Shown: positions 6,639 to 13,203 of the stretch, in pieces
Layout of the letters: each line of letters opens with the position of its first letter
Position numbering within the stretch: the first letter of the stretch is position 1
Source of the DNA: WHTI01 sp046715095
GTDB taxonomy: Bacteria > Actinomycetota > CADDZG01 > WHSQ01
NCBI GenBank assembly: GCA_046715095.1
Contig: JBKJZQ010000166.1
Span: forward strand, 1 to 13,203
DNA length: 13,203 nucleotides
Reading direction: 5' to 3'
The notes under the pieces: generated by a model
Told to the model about the DNA's origin: nothing
The model's input: the letters and a program-made list of their open reading frames with translations, nothing else
The model's database searches: none
Position numbers and translations under genes: made by a program

Positions 6639-9193
6639 GCAAGAAGAACGATGATCTGAGAGAGATAGAGGAGCGCTGGCGGAGCTACTGGGCCGAGCAG
6701 GGTACCTACCGTTACGACCCGACGAAGGGCCGAGACGAAACCTTCGTGGTCGACACGCCTCCCCCGACGGTCAGCGGTGCGCTGCACATCGGTCACGTTT
6801 TCTCTTTCACGCACACGGACCTGATGGTTCGGTACCAGCGGATGACCGGGAAGAACACCTTCTATCCGATGGGCTGGGACGACAACGGGCTCGCGACCGA
6901 ACGCCGGGTCCAGAACATCTTTTCGGTCCGATGTGACCCGTCGGTTCCATACGACCCCGATCTGAACCTCGAGTACGGACGAGAGGGCGAGATTATCCCC
7001 GTATCCCGTCTCAACTTCATCGAGTTGTGTGCGGTTGTCGTCACCGAAGACGAGGCCAAGTTCAAGGATCTGTTCCAACGTTTGGGGTTGTCGGTCGACT
7101 GGGATCAGAACTACGCGACGATCGACGAGCGCTCCCGGTACGTGAGCCAGTTGTCGTTCCTCAGGTTGCTCGACAAAGGTGAAGCTGAACTACGTGAGGC
7201 CCCCACGATGTGGGATGTCGATTTCCAGACCGCGGTGGCTCAAGCCGAGGTCGAGGACCGCGAGCGAGAAGGCCAGTACCATCACATCCGCTTCGAGGTC
7301 GAAGGCGGCAACGAGATCGTGGTTGCAACCACCCGACCCGAATTGCTTCCGGCATGCGTAGCGGTGGTCGCTCACCCGGACGATGCTCGCTACAAGGACA
7401 TGGTCGGGAAGAACGCGTTCACCCCGTTGTTCAAGGCGCCCGTGCCGATCATCGCGGATGAGGGTGTCGATCCCGAGAAGGGGACCGGGATCCTGATGAA
7501 CTGCACGTTCGGTGATGCCTCCGACATCGATTGGTGGCGCGCTCTTGGTGTTCCCGCCCGCGAGGTCATCGGTCGGGACGGCAAGATGGTTCCGGTGGCC
7601 TGGGGCGAAGACGCCTTCGTATCGCTCGATGCTTCGGCGGCGCAGAAGGCGTACGACGAGCTGTCCGGCCTGTACATCAACCAGGCCCGGAAACGGATGG
7701 TCGAGTTGCTGGGTGAGGCCGGCGCGCTTGCCGGAGAACCCGAGAAGACGATCAGAGCCGTGAAGTTCTACGAGAGGGGCGAACGACCCCTCGAGTTCGT
7801 CGTGTCGCGCCAGTGGTTCATCAAGATCATGGACAAGAAGGACCAGTTGCTCGACCAAGGCAGGAAGATCAGCTGGCGTCCAGAGATGTATCTAAAGCGT
7901 TACCTCGACTGGGTCGAAGGCCTCAACCAGGACTGGTGCATCTCCCGGCAGAGGTACTTCGGGGTTCCCATCCCCATCTGGTACCGGGTGAGGGACGATG
8001 GTTCGGTCGATCACACGGACTTCTTGAGGCCGCGCACCGAGGACCTTCCGATCGATCCCTCGTCCGATGCGCCTCCGGGCTTCACCCCCGAGCAGCGCGG
8101 TGAGCCGGGTGGATTCACCGGCGATCCGGATGTGTTCGACACCTGGGTGACCTCCTCCCGGACGCCTTTGATCCCATCCGGTTGGCCCGACGACATGGCC
8201 AGGCACGAGGCTCTGTATCCGAACGACCTGCGACCGCAGGCTCACGACATCATCCGGACCTGGGCCTTCTACACGATCACCAGATCGTGGCTCGAGGATG
8301 GTTCGATCCCGTGGAAGAACGCGGCCATCTCCGGATTCGTCGTCGATCCAAACCGCAAGAAGCTTTCGAAGTCGAAGGGCAACGCCGCGGTCGTCCCGAC
8401 CGACATCCTCGATGAGTTCGGTTCCGACGGAGTTCGTTACTGGGCCGGAGCCGCCCGGCTCGGCGTCGACACGACCTTTGACACGAACGTGATGCGCGAG
8501 GGCAAGCGTCTGGTCACCAAGCTGCGCAACGCGGCGCGACTTGTCCAGATGTTCGAGGGCGACGGCTCAGGTCCCACGCATCCCCTCGATCGCGCGCTGA
8601 TAGCGCGGCTCGGCGACCTGGTCGATCACGTAACGAGCCGCTGGGAAGCCTGGGATCACGCAGGCGCACTGGCGGCTACGGAGTCGTGGTTCTGGGGGGA
8701 CCTCACCGACAACTATCTCGAGATGTCGAAGGACCGCGCTTACGCGGGAGACCCTTCGGCGATCGGAACCCTTCGCATCGCGCTGTCGGTCGTGCTCAGG
8801 CTGTTCGCGCCGTACCTTCCGTTCGTAACCGAAGAGGTGTGGAACGAGGGCTCGAACGCCTCGGGGGACGAAGTCTCTTCGATCCACCTGGCGCCGTGGC
8901 CGAAGCGGGATGAACTGCCGGATGGTGTCGACAGCGGTTGTTTCGATGCGGCCGTCGAGGTCCTTACGAATATCCGCCGGCTCAAGTCCGAGGCGAAGGT
9001 CTCGCTCAAGACGCCGGTCGACCAGTTGGTCGTGAAGGGCCCCCCGGCGCGGATCGACCTTTTGAAGCAGGCGATCGAGGATGTCGCCGCCACGGTCAAC
9101 GTGAAGAGCTACGAGCTCGTCGCCGATGAGTCGCTCGAGGAGTTCGTGTGGTCGGCGACGCTCGGTGAGCCTGAGCCCAAACCGGGCGGCTGA
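6635..9193 (+). CDS. valS: valine--tRNA ligase
   Basis: This cytosolic class I aminoacyl-tRNA synthetase charges tRNA-Val and edits misactivated threonine. The 852-residue product has the HIGH motif at 51-54 (GALHIGH), a KLSKS version of KMSKS at 576-580, a CP1 editing domain (TTRPELLPA ... GTGILMNCTFGD), the RPQAHDIIRTW motif and a C-terminal anticodon-binding domain. The long C-terminal coiled coil of E. coli ValS appears to be absent. The segment beginning ERRVQNIFSVRCDPS and the GTG..NCTFGD editing motif suggest the archaeal-like branch also found in actinobacteria and Rickettsia (inference). The usual GLPTE after DDN reads GLATE here. The GTG start overlaps the preceding TGA (GTGA), with GGAG four bases upstream, implying translational coupling to the DUF3352-like gene. 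The gene is intact. Confidence 0.96.
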   Translation: MSKKNDDLREIEERWRSYWAEQGTYRYDPTKGRDETFVVDTPPPTVSGALHIGHVFSFTHTDLMVRYQRMTGKNTFYPMGWDDNGLATERRVQNIFSVRCDPSVPYDPDLNLEYGREGEIIPVSRLNFIELCAVVVTEDEAKFKDLFQRLGLSVDWDQNYATIDERSRYVSQLSFLRLLDKGEAELREAPTMWDVDFQTAVAQAEVEDREREGQYHHIRFEVEGGNEIVVATTRPELLPACVAVVAHPDDARYKDMVGKNAFTPLFKAPVPIIADEGVDPEKGTGILMNCTFGDASDIDWWRALGVPAREVIGRDGKMVPVAWGEDAFVSLDASAAQKAYDELSGLYINQARKRMVELLGEAGALAGEPEKTIRAVKFYERGERPLEFVVSRQWFIKIMDKKDQLLDQGRKISWRPEMYLKRYLDWVEGLNQDWCISRQRYFGVPIPIWYRVRDDGSVDHTDFLRPRTEDLPIDPSSDAPPGFTPEQRGEPGGFTGDPDVFDTWVTSSRTPLIPSGWPDDMARHEALYPNDLRPQAHDIIRTWAFYTITRSWLEDGSIPWKNAAISGFVVDPNRKKLSKSKGNAAVVPTDILDEFGSDGVRYWAGAARLGVDTTFDTNVMREGKRLVTKLRNAARLVQMFEGDGSGPTHPLDRALIARLGDLVDHVTSRWEAWDHAGALAATESWFWGDLTDNYLEMSKDRAYAGDPSAIGTLRIALSVVLRLFAPYLPFVTEEVWNEGSNASGDEVSSIHLAPWPKRDELPDGVDSGCFDAAVEVLTNIRRLKSEAKVSLKTPVDQLVVKGPPARIDLLKQAIEDVAATVNVKSYELVADESLEEFVWSATLGEPEPKPGG

Positions 9194-9195
9194 CC

Positions 9196-10500
9196 ATGGG
9201 ATTCGCTGCCGCGCAGGCCCATCTCGACACCTTGGGGATCGATGCCATGAAGAAGATGGCGCCGTCGACCCACCGGATCGAGGCCCTGCTCGAGCTTCTC
9301 AACCACCCCGAACGATCGCTCCCGGCCCTGCACATCACCGGAACCAACGGGAAGACGTCGACCGCCCGCATCGCGGCCAGCGTCCTCGACGCTACGGGCC
9401 TCAAGGCCGGTACCTACACGTCGCCTCACCTGCAATCGGTGACCGAACGGATCAGCATCGGTGGTGACCCCCTGTCCGAGGCCGAGTTCGGTTCGGTCTA
9501 CGACCACATGGCCCCTTACCTGGGGGTCGTCGAGAGCGAACTCGAGGAACGCCTCACGTACTTCGAGCTTCTCACCGCGATGTTCTACCTGTGGGCGGCC
9601 GACGCCGTCGACGTGATGGTCGTGGAGGTCGGCCTCGGGGGCCGGTGGGATGCAACGAACGTCGTGAGTTCCTCCGTCGCGGTGGTGACCAACGTCGGCC
9701 TCGACCACGTGGCCCTTCTGGGAGGCGACCGGGAGACGATCGCCAAGGAGAAGGCGGGGATCATCAAGCCGGATTCGGTCGCGGTAACGGGTGAACTCGA
9801 CCCCGGGGTGCTGGCGATCATCCGAGAAGCAGCCGACGGGGTTGGTAGCCCGCTCTCGGTCATCGAGCGCGACTTCGGCGTGATCGAGAACAACACCGCG
9901 GTGGGGGGCCGGTTCCTGTCGCTCCGTACCTCAGCCCGAGAGTATGGGGAGCTCTTCCTTCCGCTCCACGGTAGTCATCAAGGGACCAACGCTGCCGTAG
10001 CGCTCGAAGCCGTCACCCGCATGTTCCCGGAGCGAACCCTCGAGGACGGCGTCGTCGAAGAGGGCTTCGCCTCCGTCAAGGTCGCCGGGCGGCTCGAGTC
10101 GATCCGGCCCGAGGATCCGCACGCCCCAACGGTCGTTCTCGATGTCGCGCACAATCCCGACGGGATGTCGGCGCTGGTCTCGAGCCTGCTGGGGGAGTTC
10201 GCTTTCGAAGGCGTCGTGTTCGTGGTGGGGATCCTGGCCGACAAGGACCACATCGGGATGCTGGCGGAACTGGCTCGTGCCGGGGGCCGGGTCGTGGCGA
10301 CGTCTGCGAAGTCGGTGCGCTCGATCGATCCCCAGGAGATCTGCAACGCAACAGAGGCCCTCGGGCTCTCGTGTGAGATCAAGGAAGGCGTCTCGGAGGC
10401 CGTGCCTCACGCCCTCCGCTCTGCGAGAGACGGCGAGATCGTCTGCGTCACCGGCTCCCACTACGTCGTCGGAGAAGCCCGCACCTTCCTCCTGGGCTAG
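9196..10500 (+). CDS. folC: bifunctional folylpolyglutamate synthase / dihydrofolate synthase
   Basis: FolC is a Mur-ligase-family enzyme that adds glutamate to dihydropteroate and/or folates using ATP. The 434-residue product has the P-loop GTNGKTS at 49-55 and TSPHLQSVTERI just after residue 70. The metal-binding EVGLGGRWDATN begins at Glu144. The C-terminal Mur-ligase motif DVAHNPDG (His319) lies at 316-323. The ATG lies 2 nt after the valS stop, so the two genes are co-transcribed; the ribosome site is weak (GGGCGG). The valS-folC pair is conserved in Actinomycetota and Firmicutes. Whether it has both activities or only polyglutamylation cannot be decided here. Confidence 0.95.
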   Translation: MGFAAAQAHLDTLGIDAMKKMAPSTHRIEALLELLNHPERSLPALHITGTNGKTSTARIAASVLDATGLKAGTYTSPHLQSVTERISIGGDPLSEAEFGSVYDHMAPYLGVVESELEERLTYFELLTAMFYLWAADAVDVMVVEVGLGGRWDATNVVSSSVAVVTNVGLDHVALLGGDRETIAKEKAGIIKPDSVAVTGELDPGVLAIIREAADGVGSPLSVIERDFGVIENNTAVGGRFLSLRTSAREYGELFLPLHGSHQGTNAAVALEAVTRMFPERTLEDGVVEEGFASVKVAGRLESIRPEDPHAPTVVLDVAHNPDGMSALVSSLLGEFAFEGVVFVVGILADKDHIGMLAELARAGGRVVATSAKSVRSIDPQEICNATEALGLSCEIKEGVSEAVPHALRSARDGEIVCVTGSHYVVGEARTFLLG

Positions 10501-10530
10501 CCCCGAGGTGGGTCTGCTACTTTCAGTTTG

Positions 10531-10552
10531 GCGAATCGTCGAGACGAATCGC
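10531..10552. repeat. imperfect inverted repeat between folC and ndk
   Basis: The arms GCGAATCGT and ACGAATCGC form nine positions with one A-A mismatch around a CGAG loop. No T-run follows, so it is not a classic terminator. It lies directly upstream of the candidate ndk -10 box, where an operator or an RNA hairpin ending the folC transcript would fit. Confidence 0.45.
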
Positions 10553-10564
10553 TGTCGGTCGCTC

Positions 10565-10570
10565 TATAAC
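10565..10570 (+). promoter_or_regulatory. candidate ndk -10 promoter element
   Basis: TATAAC matches five of six bases of the -10 consensus and stands out in this GC-rich sequence. It would give a leader of about 30 nt before the ndk GTG. The -35 region falls in the inverted repeat and has no TTGACA-like match. Confidence 0.4.
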
Positions 10571-10605
10571 AGGACAATCCGAAGGATCTTTCAGGAGGAA
10601 ATAAC

Positions 10606-11013
10606 GTGTCCGATGTCCAGCAGACGTTCGTGATGGTGAAGCCGGACGGCGTCCGACGCAGGTTGGTAGGCGAGGTCGTGTCCCGGATCGAGGCCAAGGG
10701 CTACGACATCAAGGAGATGAAGCTCTTCACGATCGACGAATCGCTCGCCAAGAAACACTATGGGGAGCACACCGACAAGCCGTTCTTCGGCGAGCTGGTG
10801 TAGTTCATCACCTCCGGCCCGGTAGTGGCGATGGTGGTCGAGGGAGCCGATGCGGTCCTGGGGCTGCGGTCGATCATGGGGGCAACGAACCCCATCGAAG
10901 CGACCCCCGGCTCGATCCGGGGAGATCTGGCCACGGTGATCGGCGAGAACATCGTCCACGGGTCCGATTCGCCTGAATCGGCCGAGCGTGAGGTGAATCT
11001 CTTCTTCGGCTAG
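10606..11013 (+). pseudogene. ndk: nucleoside-diphosphate kinase, interrupted by in-frame TAG
   Basis: Ndk moves the terminal phosphate from ATP to other nucleoside diphosphates through a phosphohistidine. The GTG start has an excellent AGGAGG ribosome site (10593-10598) seven bases away. Full length would be 135 residues, the normal size, with VKPDGVRR (Lys12) at the N terminus and the catalytic GENIVHGSDSPES (His118, counting the stop codon as a residue) near the C terminus. Codon 66 is TAG (10801-10803), where the family has Glu in GELVEF. The same frame then continues perfectly with FITSGPVVAMV and MGATNP to the TAG at 11011-11013. The 65-residue fragment would lack the catalytic His and be inactive. 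Apart from this one base, the gene looks fully functional. Confidence 0.93.
10801..10803 (+). other. in-frame TAG inside ndk
   Basis: The codons read GAG-CTG-GTG-TAG-TTC-ATC. E. coli and most Ndk proteins have Glu here (LVEF). GAG to TAG is a single G-to-T transversion. Confidence 0.95.
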
Positions 11014-11092
11014 GCCGATTGGGACTTTTCGGCTACCCTCGTAGGCCTCACTAACGAACAAGCAGGCCAACACCAGGCGTCAGGAGCACTCC

Positions 11093-12124
11093 ATGGGCAA
11101 CATGTTCCAGTTCATCGGACGAGATATGGCGGTCGACCTCGGCACCGCCAACACCCTCGTATACGTGCGAGGCCGCGGGATCGTCCTGAACGAGCCTTCG
11201 GTGGTTGCGATCAACACGAAGTCCGGAGCGATCCTCGCAGTCGGGGCGGAGGCCAAGCGGATGATCGGCCGTACTCCGGCCCACATCGTCGCGATCCGCC
11301 CTCTCAAGGACGGGGTTATCGCCGACTTCGATGTCACCGAGAAGATGCTTCGTTATTTCATCCAGAGGGTCCACAAGCGCACGTTCCTCGCCAAGCCCCG
11401 GGTCGTTGTGTGTGTTCCTTCCGGCATCACCGGTGTCGAGCAGCGCGCCGTCGAAGAAGCAACGATCTCTGCCGGCGCGCGCAGTGCGTTCATCATCGAA
11501 GAGCCGATGGCCGCTGCGATCGGCGCCGGTCTTCCGGTCCACGAGCCAACGGGCAACATGATCGTCGACATCGGTGGTGGCACGACCGAGGTCGCAGTCG
11601 TTTCCCTCGGCGGCATCGTGTCGAGTCAGTCGATCCGCATCGGCGGAGACGAGCTCGACGAGGCGATCATCACCTACGTCAAGAAGGAGTACTCGCTGAT
11701 GCTCGGCGAGCGCACTGCTGAGGAGATCAAGATGGCGATCGCCTCCGCCTTCCCGGTTCCGGACGAAGCTCAGGCCGAGATCCGCGGGCGCGACCTCGTG
11801 ACCGGTTTGCCGAAGACGATCCTGGTTTCCGCCGAAGAGATTCGCAAGGCGATCGAGGAGCCGGTCAACGCGATCGTCGATGCGGTCAAGAACACTCTCG
11901 ACAAGACCCCTCCGGAACTGGCCGCCGACATCATGGACAAGGGCATCGTCCTCGCCGGCGGTGGCTCGATGCTGAAGGGCCTGGATGAGCGCCTCAAGCA
12001 CGAGACCGGTATGCCGATCCACATCGCCGACGACCCGCTGTTCGCGGTGGCGGTGGGCTCCGGTAAGTGCCTCGAGGAGTTCGAGTCCCTCAAGCGGGTC
12101 CTCATCTCCTCGACACGCCGCTAG
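11093..12124 (+). CDS. mreB: rod shape-determining protein MreB (bacterial actin)
   Basis: MreB polymerises as membrane-bound filaments that guide lateral wall synthesis. The 343-residue length is typical. Actin-fold motifs are present in order: phosphate-1 DLGTANT (Asp15), the CVPSGIT region, phosphate-2 VDIGGGTTE (Asp159) and the adenosine motif GIVLAGGGSML (284-294). The short N terminus MGNMFQFIGRDM may act as a membrane-binding helix, as in other MreB proteins. AGGAG lies six bases before the ATG, and a second in-frame ATG occurs three codons later. mreC follows after a long 224-bp spacer. No frame defects are present. Confidence 0.97.
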   Translation: MGNMFQFIGRDMAVDLGTANTLVYVRGRGIVLNEPSVVAINTKSGAILAVGAEAKRMIGRTPAHIVAIRPLKDGVIADFDVTEKMLRYFIQRVHKRTFLAKPRVVVCVPSGITGVEQRAVEEATISAGARSAFIIEEPMAAAIGAGLPVHEPTGNMIVDIGGGTTEVAVVSLGGIVSSQSIRIGGDELDEAIITYVKKEYSLMLGERTAEEIKMAIASAFPVPDEAQAEIRGRDLVTGLPKTILVSAEEIRKAIEEPVNAIVDAVKNTLDKTPPELAADIMDKGIVLAGGGSMLKGLDERLKHETGMPIHIADDPLFAVAVGSGKCLEEFESLKRVLISSTRR

Positions 12125-12130
12125 ACCTAC

Positions 12131-12158
12131 GGGGCGGGCGAGGAAGGGAACGGGGGGG
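12131..12158 (+). promoter_or_regulatory. G-quadruplex-type G-run motif after mreB
   Basis: Four G-runs (4, 3, 3 and 7 Gs) are separated by loops of 1, 7 and 3 nt, fitting the G3+N1-7 pattern on the coding strand. The motif begins six bases after the mreB stop codon. Folding is a prediction only. Confidence 0.4.
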
Positions 12159-12195
12159 CAGAACCGCCTATACCTCCGATCGCGGCTACCATGAG

Positions 12196-12225
12196 AGCCG
12201 CAGGGCGGCCTTCGGCCGGACGGCT
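12196..12225 (+). repeat. two-part stem-loop in the mreB-mreC spacer
   Basis: An inner stem CGGCC/GGCCG with a TTC loop sits inside an outer stem AGCCG/CGGCT. A 10-bp palindrome GGCTTAAGCC (12222-12231) overlaps its 3' side, and a further hairpin (TCCGTC/GACGGA, 12295-12313) follows. No T-run is present. The rest of the 12125-12348 spacer contains no gene that I can see. Confidence 0.4.
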
Positions 12226-12348
12226 TAAGCCTTCTGGCCTGGCCCGCAGGAGACCCTCGCCCGCCAAGTCCCGGGCGCACGCCCTCTGCGGACCTCCGTC
12301 TCACTTCGACGGACCGCCCCCAAGTCTAGATAGTGAAGAGGTTTTCCA

Positions 12349-13113
12349 TTGAGGATCCAGCGCCGGTTCGGGCGAGGAAGGCTGTTGCTCCTCGCATTCC
12401 TGGCCCTATGCGTAGTGCTCATCACGCTCGACTTTCGCAGCGATGACGGCGGAGCTCTCGACACAGCTAAGGACGTTACCGCCGCCGTCGTCGAGCCCGT
12501 CCAACGCGGGTTCACGGCGATCTTCCGGCCGATCGGCAACATCTTCTCGTCGATCGGAGAACTCGGGAGCCTGCGAAGCGAGAACAAGGAGCTGAGAGCC
12601 GAGATCGCGATCCTGGGAGAACAGAGCGTCCAGGCCGAACAGGTGCTCGATGAGAACGCGCGCCTGAGGGAGCTCTTGGAGCTGGACGAACCATGGGCCG
12701 CGATGGACAGGGTGGCTGCCGAGATCACCTCGAAGGTTCCGTCGAACTACCAATGGGAGTACACGATCGGTAAGGGAACCGCCGACGGGATCGAAGAAGA
12801 CATGACCGTCGTCAATGCACAGGGACTGGTCGGAAAGATCTTCGACGTCAGGGAGAACTCTGCGACCGTGCTCCTATTGATCGATCCACGCGGCGCCGCA
12901 GGAGCCAGCCTCGAAGGCAAACGCTACTCGGGGACTATCTCCGGGAACGGCGCCGACGAGCCCCTGTCATTGGAGTTCATCGGTGTGGACGTGCCGGTGG
13001 AGCCGGGGGATGCGGTGCAGACCTCCTACCTTGGCGGGAGCATCTTCCCGCCCAATATCCCGATCGGATTCGTATCGACGGCCGAAGGTGACAGCGCGGC
13101 CCCCGAGCAGTAG
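12349..13113 (+). CDS. mreC: rod shape-determining protein MreC, premature in-frame TAG near C terminus
   Basis: MreC is a single-pass membrane protein that links MreB filaments to periplasmic wall enzymes (PBP2/RodA). The TTG start has AAGAGG seven bases upstream. Visible in order are a basic N terminus, a transmembrane helix (about 11-28), a coiled coil (about 66-112) and the beta-barrel domain from about residue 120. The frame stops at TAG (codon 255), but continues in register past it to the window edge with IQIQPYVDFT and FVYVIL, which looks like the usual last MreC strands. The product as written lacks that part, so the barrel would be incomplete. Position after mreB supports the identity; mreD would be expected beyond the edge. 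Confidence 0.92.
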   Translation: MRIQRRFGRGRLLLLAFLALCVVLITLDFRSDDGGALDTAKDVTAAVVEPVQRGFTAIFRPIGNIFSSIGELGSLRSENKELRAEIAILGEQSVQAEQVLDENARLRELLELDEPWAAMDRVAAEITSKVPSNYQWEYTIGKGTADGIEEDMTVVNAQGLVGKIFDVRENSATVLLLIDPRGAAGASLEGKRYSGTISGNGADEPLSLEFIGVDVPVEPGDAVQTSYLGGSIFPPNIPIGFVSTAEGDSAAPEQ

Positions 13114-13203
13114 ATCCAGATCCAGCCCTATGTCGATTTCACCTGGCTATATTTCGTCTACGTGATCCTGTCGAGTGGTCCGAACCCCGAGGACGGGGGT
13201 GGC
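13111..13203 (+). other. mreC: in-frame TAG in mreC and open continuation to the window edge
   Basis: After CAG the frame reads TAG and then 30 sense codons, beginning ATC-CAG-ATC-CAG-CCC, to the edge without another stop. The translated continuation (IQIQPYVDFTWLYFVYVIL) resembles the MreC C-terminal strand. GAG to TAG would explain the stop. TWLYF departs somewhat from the usual pattern, so base quality at this end may be lower. Confidence 0.75.

Noticed and set aside
11005..11035. Repeated TTCGGCTA (11005-11012 and 11028-11035) plus TACCCT upstream of mreB as a promoter
   Set aside because: The first copy lies in the ndk 3' end and no -35 box is at proper spacing. An mreB promoter is likely in this region but cannot be placed.
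1..13203. Genetic code change with TAG or TAA read as sense
   Set aside because: TAG ends clpP, clpX, folC and mreB at the correct family lengths, so TAG still works as a stop. Only context-dependent readthrough or error remains possible.

Overview
The window is high-GC bacterial chromosome carrying a housekeeping block. Its gene order is tig, clpP, clpX, (DUF3352-like gene), valS, folC, ndk, mreB, mreC. This order closely matches the clpX-valS-folC-ndk-mreBC region known from Actinomycetota such as Streptomyces. Together with the GC-rich codon use, frequent GTG/TTG starts and presence of mreB, it points to a member of Actinomycetota, probably rod-shaped and outside the mycobacterial group. 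I cannot fix the lineage more closely from the sequence alone.

Layout. Positions 1-827 (minus) hold the N-terminal part of an M20-family dipeptidase that runs off the left edge. tRNA-Gly(UCC) lies upstream of it on the same strand. A spacer of about 450 bp separates that tRNA from the divergent tRNA-Pro(UGG) and contains a small HNH-type protein gene that appears to lack its proper 5' end. From 1681 everything is on the plus strand. Trigger factor (tig), ClpP and ClpX form a protein folding and degradation group. Next comes a secreted or membrane-anchored DUF3352-like gene whose stop overlaps the GTG start of valS. valS is followed after 2 nt by folC. ndk has its own strong ribosome binding site and a plausible promoter. 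The last genes are mreB and mreC, which build the rod-shape machinery. They are separated by a 224-bp spacer with a G-rich run and hairpins.

The most striking observation is that three genes carry a single in-frame stop with the family's sequence continuing in the same frame beyond it: the DUF3352-like gene (TAA, 5592-5594), ndk (TAG, 10801-10803) and mreC (TAG, 13111-13113). In ndk the stop sits where the family has Glu, so one G-to-T change (GAG to TAG) explains it. The other two are compatible with the same change. TAG also serves as the normal terminator of clpP, clpX, folC and mreB here, so simple TAG reassignment is ruled out. Sequencing error or template damage, recent nonsense mutations, and context-dependent readthrough remain open. 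The window shows no mobile element, CRISPR array or clear factor-independent terminator.
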